Below, in pieces: positions 18,575-26,894 of a stretch of DNA of 50,415 bases; the first letter of the stretch is position 1; each line of letters starts with the position of its first letter. The position numbers and the translations under genes are program-made. Origin of the DNA: Streptomyces sp. MUM 203J. GTDB taxonomy: Bacteria; Actinomycetota; Actinomycetes; Streptomycetales; Streptomycetaceae. The stretch spans positions 1-50,415 of the forward strand of contig NZ_JADWYO010000046.1 of NCBI RefSeq assembly GCF_022414595.1, written 5' to 3'. The notes beneath the pieces were generated by a model. It was given only the letters and a program-made list of their open reading frames with translations. It was not told the origin of the DNA and searched no databases.

Positions 18575-19303
18575 TCAGTCGCGTGGTGAGAGAGTGGCGC
18601 TTCCGCCGTCCAGGCCGACCTTGATGCCCGCGTCGACGACCTCGACGTAGGTGGCTTCCAGCTCCAGTGGGTAGTCGCCCGGGTCCGCGGAGTCCGTGAA
18701 GCCGTCCTCCATTTCCGCGACCATGTCGTCGGGGGCCGGCCTCCCGAGGAGGGTGGCGCTGACGACGCTCATGGCCAAGGTGCCGTCGAGCAGTTCGGGT
18801 GCTATGACCACTCGTCCCAGGCCGACCTGGCCGCCGAGGTTGAAGGTGAGCGTGTCCGACGCGGGGTCGGGGACGACCGAGTGGACGGGGATACCCCGGC
18901 CGTTCTGGACCAGTTGCTGCACCGAGGTCGCCGGCACCACCACGTTGGCGTGCGTGCGCTCCACGGTGCCGCCTCCGGCGCCGCCCTTCAGCCGCACGTC
19001 CTCCAGCTCGGCTTGGACTGATGCGCCCGTGATGCGGCCGACGGTGGCGTTGCCACTGTCGATTTCCAGGTGGGCGAGGTGCTTGTCGAACAGGTCCAGA
19101 ACCGCGAACCCGCCCCCCGTTTCGATATGGAGGTCACCGTCCAGGGCCCGGCCGGCGGCCTCGGAGACCCGACTCTCGATCATGCTTCGCGCCACCAGCT
19201 CGGCGGTCACGGCCACCAGGACCACGGCGGTGACGGCGATCAGCGTCACCTTGGCGGAGCGACGCCGCAACACGCGGCGCGTCATCGTCAGGGAGGTGCT
19301 CAC
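18575..19303 (-). CDS. LmeA-like phospholipid-binding protein (DUF2993)
   Basis: A 242-aa membrane-anchored protein. Residues ~15-38 form one hydrophobic helix (VTLIAVTAVVLVAVTAELVA), followed by an extracellular DUF2993 domain. It carries SRVSEAAGRALDGDLHIETGG, FDKHLAHLEIDSGNATVGRITGASVQ, and VVIAPELLDGTLAMSV. DUF2993/LmeA proteins bind anionic phospholipids; in mycobacteria LmeA acts in lipomannan maturation. GTG 19303 overlaps the MMPL stop as GTGA, so the two genes are co-translated. The pairing fits a lipid export or envelope role. A strong hairpin follows the stop. Confidence 0.85.
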   Translation of the reverse strand: MSTSLTMTRRVLRRRSAKVTLIAVTAVVLVAVTAELVARSMIESRVSEAAGRALDGDLHIETGGGFAVLDLFDKHLAHLEIDSGNATVGRITGASVQAELEDVRLKGGAGGGTVERTHANVVVPATSVQQLVQNGRGIPVHSVVPDPASDTLTFNLGGQVGLGRVVIAPELLDGTLAMSVVSATLLGRPAPDDMVAEMEDGFTDSADPGDYPLELEATYVEVVDAGIKVGLDGGSATLSPRD

Positions 19304-21546
19304 GGCCGGCCCTCGGGGTCGACGTGAGGCAGCAGCCGGTCCAGCCAGCGCGGCATCCACCAGTTCGCCCTGCCGAACAGATACATCGAGGCGGGCACGA
19401 GCAGCAGCCGCACCACCGTGGCGTCGATGATGACACTGACTCCGAGGCCCAGCGCCAGCATCTTGATCAGGACGTTGGTGGAGAGCAGAGAGGCCAGGAA
19501 CACGCTGGTCATGATGATGGCCGCACAGGTGATCACCCGCGCCGTGGCGGCCAGCCCGGTGGCAACGCTGCGGTGGTTGTCGCCGGTCTCCAGCCAGGCC
19601 TCCCGGACGCGGGAGAGCAGGAACACCTCGTAGTCCATGGACAGGCCGAAGACGATGGCGAACATCATCATCGGCACATACGACTCCACGGGGACGCTCC
19701 CGGTGACGCCGAACCACGAACTGCCCCACTGCCACTGGAAGACGGCCACGACCACCCCGTACGCGGCGGCGATGGACAGCAGATTGAGCAGCGCGGCCTT
19801 CACCGCGATCAGCACGCTGCGGAAAACGGTCAGCAGGAGGAGAAAGGCCGCGCCCACGACAACGGCGATGATGAGCGGCAACCGGTCCACCATCACATCG
19901 CGGAAGGTCAGCTGGGCGGCCGTCTTGCCGGTGACGTAGCCCTCGGCGCCGCTGCCGTCCAGCGCCTCCGGCAGCACCTCGTCCTGCAGCTCGTGGAGCA
20001 GGGTGAAGGTCGACTCCTCCTCCGGGCCTTCCTCCGGAATGACGGTCGAGATCAGCAGGGCGTCGTCCACGGTGGGCGCCGGCGGGGTGGCCTCCGCGAC
20101 GCCGTCAGTGCCGGCGAGCGTCTCGGTGAGGTCCGCCGAGACCGACGCGGGGTCGGCGTCGCCCAGGTTGACGACCACGGTGAACTGTCCGTTGGCACCC
20201 GGACCGAAGCCCTCGGCGATCAGGTCGTAGGCGCGCCGGTCGGTGTAGTCGGCGGGGTTCGCGCCGGCGTCGACATGACCCAGCCGTATCGAACCGAGCG
20301 GGATGCTCAGCACCCCGAGCAGCAACGCACCCGCGGTGAGGAACGTCCGAGGCCGGCGGCGTACCGTGCTCGCCCAGCGGTGCCAGACGTCATTGTCGCC
20401 GGTGGGTTCGGCGACCGGCGTGCGGACGGCCCAGCGGTCGACGCGTCGGCCGGCCAGGCCGAGCACCGCCGGGGTGAGGGTGAGCGAGGCCAGGGCTGCT
20501 ACCACGACCGTGATACCCGCGGCGGCGCCCAGGGTGCCGATGAAGGTCACGCCTGAGGCGTACAGGCCGGCCAGGGCCATCGCCACGGTGGCCGCTGCCA
20601 CCAGCACGGCCCGTCCGCTGGTGGCGACGGTGCGGCCGACGACTTCGGCCGGGTCGTCCTGATCGCTGCCCTTCTGCAGCAGGCCGCGGAAGCGGGTGGC
20701 GAGGAACAGGGCGTAGTCCAGGCCGACGCCCAGGCCCATCATGATGGCCAGCGATGGTGGCGCGGCCCCGAAAGTGAACATCGCGGCCAACAGACCCAGC
20801 AGAGAGATACCGGCGAGCAGGCTGACGACTGCGGTGAGTATCGGCACCAGTGCCGCCGCGACGCTGCCGAAGCCGATCAGCAGTACGATCACCGCCGTGG
20901 CGAGGCCGATGAACTCCGACAGATGCTCCGCCGCCTCCGGCCTGGCGAGCTGCCCCAGCGACCCGCCGTATTCGACGGTGACGTCGTCCGCCCGCAGGTC
21001 CGCGACGGCCGCGTCGACCTCGTCCACATAGGAGTGGTCGAAGGTGACCGGGTTCTCTTCGAACCAGATGGTGAAGTAGCCGATGGCGCCGTCCTTCGAC
21101 AGCGCGCCCGGCGTCCGGAGCGGGTCGGCGACGGAGAGGACGTCCGGCAGATCGGCGAGGTTCGCCGCGGTCTTGTCGAGCGCGCCCCGGTGGTCGGCGA
21201 GCGCACCGGATTCGGCCTCCAGCACGATCTGCGAGCTGACGCCGCGCACCGCGTCGGAGCTGTGGGTGTCCATAAGATCCGCGCCGGTCTGCACGGAGCT
21301 GTCGGGCAGCGAGAAATCGTCCTCGTAAGTGCCGCCCCAGGCGTGGTTGGCGGCCACGGTGGCCACCATGACCAGCAGCCACGCGGCGATCACCCACCAG
21401 GGGCGCCGCGCGCACCAGCGGCCGGCCCGGTGCAGGAGCCCCGGTGGGGCTGCGGGCTCCGGGGCGGGAGCGTCGGTGTCCGTATCGGTATCGGGGTCCG
21501 GCTCCGTAGGGGAGGGTGCCGGGGAGGTGGAAGGGCTCACGGTCAT
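19300..21546 (-). CDS. MMPL/RND-family transporter
   Basis: A 748-aa protein with two halves, each consisting of a transmembrane helix, a large extracytoplasmic domain and a helical bundle. The first helix is WWVIAAWLLVMVATVAANHA (about residues 45-65). The RND proton-relay signatures appear twice, as GLGVGLDYALFLATRFRG in the first half and VFGLSMDYEVFLLSRVREAW in the second. MMPL proteins export lipids or hydrophobic compounds using the proton gradient. ATG 21546 is chosen because the upstream extension lacks family character; the Pro/Asp/Thr-rich N-terminus is cytoplasmic. It heads an operon with the LmeA-like gene and is divergent from the two-component regulator. Three 11-bp repeats lie 34 bp upstream. 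Confidence 0.9.
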   Translation of the reverse strand: MTVSPSTSPAPSPTEPDPDTDTDTDAPAPEPAAPPGLLHRAGRWCARRPWWVIAAWLLVMVATVAANHAWGGTYEDDFSLPDSSVQTGADLMDTHSSDAVRGVSSQIVLEAESGALADHRGALDKTAANLADLPDVLSVADPLRTPGALSKDGAIGYFTIWFEENPVTFDHSYVDEVDAAVADLRADDVTVEYGGSLGQLARPEAAEHLSEFIGLATAVIVLLIGFGSVAAALVPILTAVVSLLAGISLLGLLAAMFTFGAAPPSLAIMMGLGVGLDYALFLATRFRGLLQKGSDQDDPAEVVGRTVATSGRAVLVAAATVAMALAGLYASGVTFIGTLGAAAGITVVVAALASLTLTPAVLGLAGRRVDRWAVRTPVAEPTGDNDVWHRWASTVRRRPRTFLTAGALLLGVLSIPLGSIRLGHVDAGANPADYTDRRAYDLIAEGFGPGANGQFTVVVNLGDADPASVSADLTETLAGTDGVAEATPPAPTVDDALLISTVIPEEGPEEESTFTLLHELQDEVLPEALDGSGAEGYVTGKTAAQLTFRDVMVDRLPLIIAVVVGAAFLLLLTVFRSVLIAVKAALLNLLSIAAAYGVVVAVFQWQWGSSWFGVTGSVPVESYVPMMMFAIVFGLSMDYEVFLLSRVREAWLETGDNHRSVATGLAATARVITCAAIIMTSVFLASLLSTNVLIKMLALGLGVSVIIDATVVRLLLVPASMYLFGRANWWMPRWLDRLLPHVDPEGRP

Positions 21547-21579
21547 GCGCTCAGCCTGCTCGGTCCGGGCGAGACGAAG

Positions 21580-21612
21580 GTTCGAGGAATGTTCGGGCAG
21601 TGTTAGGACGGT
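21580..21612. promoter_or_regulatory. three tandem 11-bp repeats, likely OmpR-type operator
   Basis: GTTCGAGGAAT, GTTCGGGCAGT and GTTAGGACGGT lie end to end, sharing GTT at position 1 and T at position 11. An 11-bp period places sites on one face of the helix, as usual for OmpR/PhoB-family regulators. The site lies between the divergent MMPL and response-regulator starts, so it is probably where that regulator acted. Confidence 0.6.
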
Positions 21613-21727
21613 TCCACTGCATGGGCCGGGGTGGACGGTGTGGCTAGCATCGGAGGCGTTCTGAGGAGACACTGTGCATGTCCGACAGCAGGGGGCTCGT
21701 CCTGGTCATCGAGGACGAGCGGCACAT

Positions 21728-21732
21728 CGCCG
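21728..21732. repeat. 5-bp target-site duplication, left copy
   Basis: CGCCG here and at 24733-24737 flank the element exactly. Joining them once restores the response-regulator reading frame. Confidence 0.95.
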
Positions 21733-21806
21733 TGTCGACGTACTTCTGCAAGTGCTCCACCGAGTACGGAGATATCTGCACCAGTGAGAGGTCGGGGCAG
21801 TCGGAG

Positions 21807-22421
21807 TCAGCTCGTGGCCGTGACGGTAGTGGGGAGGTGAACTTCCAGCACGACTGCGGTGCCGGCCACGCTCCGGTCCTCGTGCATGCTGATCCGTTGG
21901 CCGGTTTCGACGTGCGTCCAATGGGAGGGGGTGAGGGGAACGAGACGGACAGTGGCCCGGCCGCCGGGCTCCAGAACGGGCATGTCCTCGACCCAGAGGC
22001 TGGCGATGCTCACCGAAGCACCCCCGGCGGGTGACAGGTTCCCGATGTCCCACATGGGCCGCAGAACTCCATGACCGGAGATTGGCGTCTTGCGTCGCGC
22101 TTCCTTGGCTGGACGGAGCGTCAGATCTGCCCGGATCATCCCATTTCGAATCTCGGAACACCGCCAGTGACACCAAGCCGTGCTCCGTTCAAGGCGGAGT
22201 TGCTCAGCCGCCTCGGCAAGCTGCTCCCAGAACGTCAACGGCAGCGGATGTCCGTCTCCGAGCTCCTCCAGCAGGCCCAGCGCGATCTCCCACTCGTCGT
22301 GGGCGAGGTAATCCCAGACGTCTCGCACCGTGATGTCGTTCTCGGTAGCGGTCTCTTCCGGGACCAGTAGGGAAGCCGATTCGAGCAGTTCGGTGACATC
22401 CATGTGGTAATTGTCGACCAT
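21807..22421 (-). CDS. passenger gene of the IS21 element, unknown function (204 aa)
   Basis: A 204-aa soluble protein starting MVDNYHMDVTELLESASLLV, with a helical N-terminal half (DVWDYLAHDEWEIALGLLEELG, RSTAWCHWRCSEIRNGMIRAD). The C-terminal half is beta-rich and ends in a barrel-like motif (TGQRISMHEDRSVAGTAVVLEV). The second half resembles translation-factor-like C-terminal barrels (ISMHEG-x-xAGT), while the first half is immunity-protein-like. Neither reading is certain. It begins four bases after the istB stop on the same strand, so it is translated with the transposition genes. Two-gene istAB elements normally lack such a passenger. Unlike most neighbours it shows no lesions. Confidence 0.7.
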   Translation of the reverse strand: MVDNYHMDVTELLESASLLVPEETATENDITVRDVWDYLAHDEWEIALGLLEELGDGHPLPLTFWEQLAEAAEQLRLERSTAWCHWRCSEIRNGMIRADLTLRPAKEARRKTPISGHGVLRPMWDIGNLSPAGGASVSIASLWVEDMPVLEPGGRATVRLVPLTPSHWTHVETGQRISMHEDRSVAGTAVVLEVHLPTTVTATS

Positions 22422-22425
22422 ATGG

Positions 22426-23199
22426 TCAGGCTGCGTCGTTCTGCTCTCGTTCGATGGCAGCGAGCCGGTTCTTGAGCCGGTAGCTGGGGCCGTTGATGGA
22501 GATGACGCCGCAGTGGTGGAGGAGGCGGTCGAGGATGGCGGTGGCGAGGACCTCGTCGCCGAACACCTGTCCCCACTCGCTGAAGGTCTTGTTCGAGGTC
22601 AGGATGATCGAGCCCTTTTCGTAGCGCTTGGAGATCACCTGGAAGACCAGGTTGGCCTCCGCGCGGGCAAGGGGCTGGTAGCCGACCTCGTCCAGCACGA
22701 GGACCGCAGGCCGCAAGTACGTGCCGAGCTTGCTGGTCAGGCGTCCCGTGGCTTCGGCGGCGGTAAGGTTGCGGACCATGTCGTCGAGGCTGGTGAAGTA
22801 GATCGAGTAGCCAGCCCGGCATGCCGCGACCGCGAGAGCGACGGCGACGTGTGTCTTGCCCACCCCCGGCGGCCCGAGCAGGGCGGCGTTGGCCTTGGCC
22901 TCGACGAAGGAGAGGGTGGCGAGGTCTTTGACCTTGCGGGGGTCGAGCTCGGGCTGGAAGGAGAAGTCGTAGTCCTCCAGCGTCTTGTGGTGCGGCAGCC
23001 TCGAAAGCCTCAGCCCCTGCCGAAAACGGCGGTCGTCACGGACCGCCAGTTCTTCGGACAGGACCAGGTCGATGAAGTCGAGGTAGCCCATCTTGGCCTC
23101 ATCGGCCCGCTGTGCATATTGGGTCAGGGCCTCGGCCAGGTGTGGCAAGCCCAGCTTGGCGGCCGTGCTGCGGATGCGGGTGGAGACCAGCTCGCTCAA
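22426..23199 (-). CDS. istB: IS21-family transposition helper ATPase IstB
   Basis: A 257-aa AAA+ ATPase that assembles on target DNA and stimulates the IstA transposase. It has the IstB N-terminal helical region (STAAKLGLPHLAEALTQYAQ), Walker A GPPGVGKTH (about residue 110), Walker B VLVLDEVGYQPL and sensor-1 ILTSNKTFSEW. Length is normal for the family. ATG 23199 overlaps the istA stop by 4 nt, the usual istAB coupling. The protein is intact. Confidence 0.95.
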   Translation of the reverse strand: MSELVSTRIRSTAAKLGLPHLAEALTQYAQRADEAKMGYLDFIDLVLSEELAVRDDRRFRQGLRLSRLPHHKTLEDYDFSFQPELDPRKVKDLATLSFVEAKANAALLGPPGVGKTHVAVALAVAACRAGYSIYFTSLDDMVRNLTAAEATGRLTSKLGTYLRPAVLVLDEVGYQPLARAEANLVFQVISKRYEKGSIILTSNKTFSEWGQVFGDEVLATAILDRLLHHCGVISINGPSYRLKNRLAAIEREQNDAA

Positions 23200-24608
23200 G
23201 ACGATTCCTTCGGCGTTCGGTGGGTGGTGAAGGGGCGGGTGCCGGTCAGCTCGTCATAAACCGACAGCGGCCGGCGGCCGACCTCGACCTGAGTGGCCGC
23301 GACCCGGTTCAGCAAGGTCATCAATCCCGCCTCCGGGCCGGAGCCGTCAGACCGGCGGGGTGCGGGCAGGTCGCCGCCTGCTGTGACCCGGCGGCCGGCT
23401 CCGGTGGGCAGACCGTCCCAGTGCTTGTCGTCCACAACGCGGGCGCCTCGGCCAACGGCCCGGGGGTGGGCGGCCAGGAGGGTTTCGCCCTGGTGGTCGG
23501 GTGTCGTGGAGTGCAGAGTGACCTGGGATTTCGTGGCTCTGATCTCGACCAGCTGGCGCGGACGGACCCGCCTTGCCGGCACTGAGTAGAGGTTCGCCTC
23601 GAAGGCGACGAGGCAGTCCTTACCGACGTAGCGGAGGTGTCGCTGGGCGACCACGTAGGGGGTGGTCGGCAGCGGACGCAGGGCCATGTGGTCGCGGACC
23701 GCGCGCAGGCCGATGACCTCGCCGTGAGTGCCGTGCACCTTCGCCCGACGCAGAGGGACCCAGGCGGACGCGGCGTTCATCTCCTCGATCGAGGAGAAGG
23801 CCCGGCCCGCCAGGACGTGGTCACGGACGATGCCGACCTGCCGCTCGACCCGGCCCTTGCCCTGGGGCCGGTAGGCGGCCAGCACGTCAACGTCGAAGTC
23901 GTAGTGACCGGCGAACGCAACCGCCTCCGGGTGCAGCGGCACGGCCTCGCCTGGTGCGACGTGGCGGCGGACGACGGTCTTGGTGCGGTCGTAGACGATC
24001 GACATGGGGACACCGCCGAAGTGGGCAAACGCCTGACGGTGGCACTCGAAGAACGTGCCCAGATCCTGGCTGGTGGTGAAGCAGCAGAACGGATCCCGCG
24101 AATACGACAAGGTCATGTGGAAGGAGTAGACCTTCGGGATGCCGACGTGGGCGAGGATCTTGCCCTCGTCGCCCCAGTCCACTTGGGCCTGAGCGCCGGG
24201 CACCACCTCGAACCGGCGGTGCAGGCCGGCCAGCTCGCCCGGACTGATCCCGAGTTCTTCCGCGATCCTGGGACGGGCCTCCTGCAAGTAGATCTTCACG
24301 CGCTGGTAGGTGCCGGTGAACCCGTACTCGGCCACCAGCCGCTCGTGGATCACGGCCCCTTTGAGGAGGATCTCGGCCCTCAGCATCGCATCGATCAGCG
24401 GCGCGACCCCGTCCACCACCCGCTGCCGCGGCTGGCCGTTCGCGGCCCTCTTCGGCGGCGCAACCGGAACCTCGCCCGACAGATACTTGGTGACCGTGCG
24501 CCGATTCAGCCCGGTCTCCTTCGCGATCTCCCGCAGGCTCATCGCCCCGGACTCATACAGACCGCGAAACCGCCTCAGCTCCAGCCATCGATGCGGGTCG
24601 AGCACCAC
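23196..24608 (-). CDS. istA: IS21-family transposase IstA
   Basis: A 470-aa DDE transposase. The N-terminus has a helix-turn-helix (MSLREIAKETGLNRRTVTKYL, about residues 23-43). The catalytic core shows Asp in AQVDWGDEGKIL, Asp in SIVYDRTKTVV and Glu in GKGRVERQVGIV, in the order and spacing of IS21 proteins. A C-terminal beta-barrel (CLVAFEANLYSVPARRV) follows. The start at 24608 lies about 125 bp inside the element end, leaving room for the repeated end-binding sites. It is intact. Confidence 0.95.
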   Translation of the reverse strand: MVLDPHRWLELRRFRGLYESGAMSLREIAKETGLNRRTVTKYLSGEVPVAPPKRAANGQPRQRVVDGVAPLIDAMLRAEILLKGAVIHERLVAEYGFTGTYQRVKIYLQEARPRIAEELGISPGELAGLHRRFEVVPGAQAQVDWGDEGKILAHVGIPKVYSFHMTLSYSRDPFCCFTTSQDLGTFFECHRQAFAHFGGVPMSIVYDRTKTVVRRHVAPGEAVPLHPEAVAFAGHYDFDVDVLAAYRPQGKGRVERQVGIVRDHVLAGRAFSSIEEMNAASAWVPLRRAKVHGTHGEVIGLRAVRDHMALRPLPTTPYVVAQRHLRYVGKDCLVAFEANLYSVPARRVRPRQLVEIRATKSQVTLHSTTPDHQGETLLAAHPRAVGRGARVVDDKHWDGLPTGAGRRVTAGGDLPAPRRSDGSGPEAGLMTLLNRVAATQVEVGRRPLSVYDELTGTRPFTTHRTPKESS

Positions 24609-24732
24609 AGCCAGCCGCCCTCCGCCGTTCCCGAACCGACGACAGCAGACTTCCGTCTCCAGCCTCTCCGTGCCTCAACAACGGTGCGTTCTCATTCGTA
24701 CGAGGTGGTGCACGTTCACTTGTACGCCGACA

Positions 24733-24737
24733 CGCCG
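24733..24737. repeat. 5-bp target-site duplication, right copy
   Basis: The second copy of CGCCG lies immediately outside the right end of the IS21 element. Confidence 0.95.
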
Positions 24738-25377
24738 ATCCACAACGGCTCTACCTCACCCGTGAGGGCTTCGGCGTCCATGTGGAGACGGACGGCGCCG
24801 CCGGGCTCGCCGCCGCGCGGCGGCTGCACCCGGTGGCGATCGTCCTGGACATCGGCCTGCCCGGCGTCGACGGCGTGGAGATCTGCCGCCGGCTGCGCGA
24901 CTCCGGGGACTGGACCCCGGTGCTGCCGGTCACCGCGCGGGATGAGGAGGCCGACCGCATCCTCGGCCTGGAGCTGGGCGCCGACGACTACCTCACCAAG
25001 CCGTTCTCGCCCCGCGAGCTGGTGGCCCGGGTCAAGGCGGTGCTGCGCCGCGCGGCCGGGCCGCCCGAGCCGCCGGTGCGCACGGTGGGCAGGCTCCGCC
25101 TGGACCCCGCCCGGCGCACGCTGCACCAGGATGGCCGACCCGTCGCGCTGACCACCACCGAGTTCGATCTGCTGGCCCATCTGCTGCGCCACCCCGGCCG
25201 GGTCTTCACCCGCGACCAGCTCCTCGCCCACGTCTGGGGCTACGCCGACTACTGCGGCACGCGCGTCGTGGATGTCTACATCTCCCAGCTGCGGTGCAAG
25301 CTCGGGGAGGCCAGCCCTATCCGCACCGTCCGCGGCGTCGGCTACAGCGTCGCGGACGCCGGCACGGACCTCGCGAC

Positions 25378-26760
25378 ATGATCCGCCGCCGCGGTTCGCT
25401 CGTCGGCGACATCGTGCTGCTCAGCACGGCGGTGGCCGCGGTCGCTGTCCTGCTGACCGGGATCGTCGCCTGGTACCTGGTGCGGGACAACGCCGAGGAA
25501 CAGGAGCGGGACCAGCTCTCCCACCGGGCGGAACTGCTCAGCCGCTCCCCCGGGCTGCCCTCCCTGCTGCTGCGGCGCGGGCAGGGGCTTGTCGACTCCA
25601 CCGGCGTGCGGCTCGCCGTCCTCGACCCGCTGGGTGAGGCGACGGGCCCCGCGGCGTCGGCTGTCACGGCATCCACGAGGGACACACTGCTCGCCGACCA
25701 GCCCGTGTCCGGCACCGGCACCGGCACGCTGGACGGACGTCCGGTGCTCGTCGAAGGCCACCCCTCGGAGAGCGGCGGCGCCGTCGTGCTCACCCAGCCG
25801 CTGACCGCCGTGGACGAGGCCACCGACCGCATGCGCGGCAGCCTGGTCGTGCCGCTCGGCGTCGGCCTGCTGGGAGCGGCCCTGGCAGGGGCGCTGCTCG
25901 CCAGGCGCCTGTCCAGGCCTCTGGTGACGGCGGCGAGCACGGCCCGCCTTCTGGCCGAGGGTGCCCGCGGGCTGCGGGTCGCGACGCATGGCCCGAACGA
26001 GGTCGCGGAGCTGGCCGACGCGCTGAACACCCTGGGCGCGGCGCTCACCCGCAGCGAGAACCGGCAGCGGGAGTTCCTGCTGTCCGTCTCGCATGAGCTG
26101 CGCACCCCCTGACCGCCGTGCAGGGTTACGCCGAGGCGCTCGCCGACGGCGTCGTGGGCGAGGCTGACCTGCCCGAGGTCGGCCGCACGCTGCTGACCGA
26201 GACCCGGCGCCTGGACCGCTTTGTCGCGGACCTGCTGGACTTGGCCCGCCTGGAGGCCGACGACTTCCGGCTGGAGATCCGGCAGGTCGACCTGGACTCC
26301 CTGGTCGCCGAGGCCGGAGCGGTCTGGTCGCGCCGCTGCGCCGGGCACGGTGTGACGTTCCGCTTGGAGCGGCCGGGCCGTCCCGCGGTCGTCGAGACCG
26401 ACGGCGCTCGGGTCCGCCAGCTCCTCGACGGGCTGGCGGAGAACGCCCTGCGCGTCACCCCCGCGGGCAGGCCGCTGGTGCTGGCCCTGACCCGGCAGGA
26501 CGACGGGACCACCAGCTCCAGGTCCGTGACGGCGGCCCCGGGCTGACCGACGACGACATCGCCGTCGCCTTCGACCGCGGCGCGTTGCACGAGCGCTACC
26601 GAGGCATCCGCCCGGTCGGCAGCGGTCTCGGCCTGGCCATCGCCCACCGGCTGGCGACCCGCCTGAGCGCCACCCTGACCGCCCAGGGCCACGCCCCCGA
26701 GGGCGGCGCGTGCTTCACCGTCACCGTGCCGCTCCTGCCCGGGAGGCCCGGTCTCCCCTC
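25378..26760 (+). pseudogene. sensor histidine kinase with two frameshifts
   Basis: The start ATG 25378 overlaps the regulator stop. The first frame encodes an N-terminal helix (VLLSTAVAAVAVLLTGIVAWY), an extracytoplasmic sensor of ~110 residues, a second helix (GVGLLGAALAGALLARRL), HAMP, and the H box SVSHELRTP. One C appears lost in the C run at 26105-26109, giving TGA 26110. The next frame continues QGYAEALADGVVG through N box ENALRVTP. A second one-base loss near 26512 puts the G1 box DGGPGLTDDDIAVAFDRG and G2 box GSGLGLAIAHRLA in a third frame. Repaired, it is a typical OmpR-partner kinase of ~460 residues. As given, the ATPase domain cannot be made. Confidence 0.85.
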
Positions 26761-26894
26761 TCTCCCCGGTGGAGGCGCCTGCGCGTTCCGTCCCCCGCGG
26801 GCATCGGCAGGGCACCAGAGGCAGGACCTCGCATCGGGGCCGACCACTGCTCGTCTCGGACACCCCCGTTTCCGTGTACCCCGAGGGCGTCCTG

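Larger units (their letters stand above)
21733..24732 (-). mobile_element. IS21-family insertion sequence, 3,000 bp, with a passenger gene
   Basis: The boundaries are defined by terminal inverted repeats: TGTCGACGTAC at the left end and TGTCGGCGTAC reading inward from the right end (10 of 11). Both are followed a few bases later by AAGTG. A 5-bp duplication CGCCG lies outside each end. The element carries istA, istB and a third gene in one minus-strand operon. Both transposition proteins are intact, the flanking duplication is perfect and the target frame can be restored precisely. The insertion therefore looks recent and the element is likely still mobile. Confidence 0.95.
21678..25381 (+). 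pseudogene. OmpR-family response regulator interrupted by the IS21 element
   Basis: The gene begins at ATG 21678 (SDSRGLVLVIEDERHIA, with the acidic EDE receiver pocket), is cut after 21732, and resumes at 24738. Removing the element and one copy of CGCCG restores an uninterrupted 699-nt frame (232 aa) reading through ADPQRLYLTREGFGVHVETD. The receiver continues with VAIVLDIGLPGVDG (phospho-acceptor Asp) and DYLTKPFSPREL (conserved Lys). The winged helix follows, with TTTEFDLLAHLLRHPGRVFTRDQLL. The stop overlaps the kinase start as ATGA. The insertion removes all but 18 residues from the native start. The downstream part lacks the N-terminal acidic pair, so phosphorylation control is lost. 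Confidence 0.95.

Noticed and set aside
19324..20556. Large plus-strand frame opposite the MMPL gene
   Set aside because: His/Arg/Gln-rich shadow of the transporter, with no family features.
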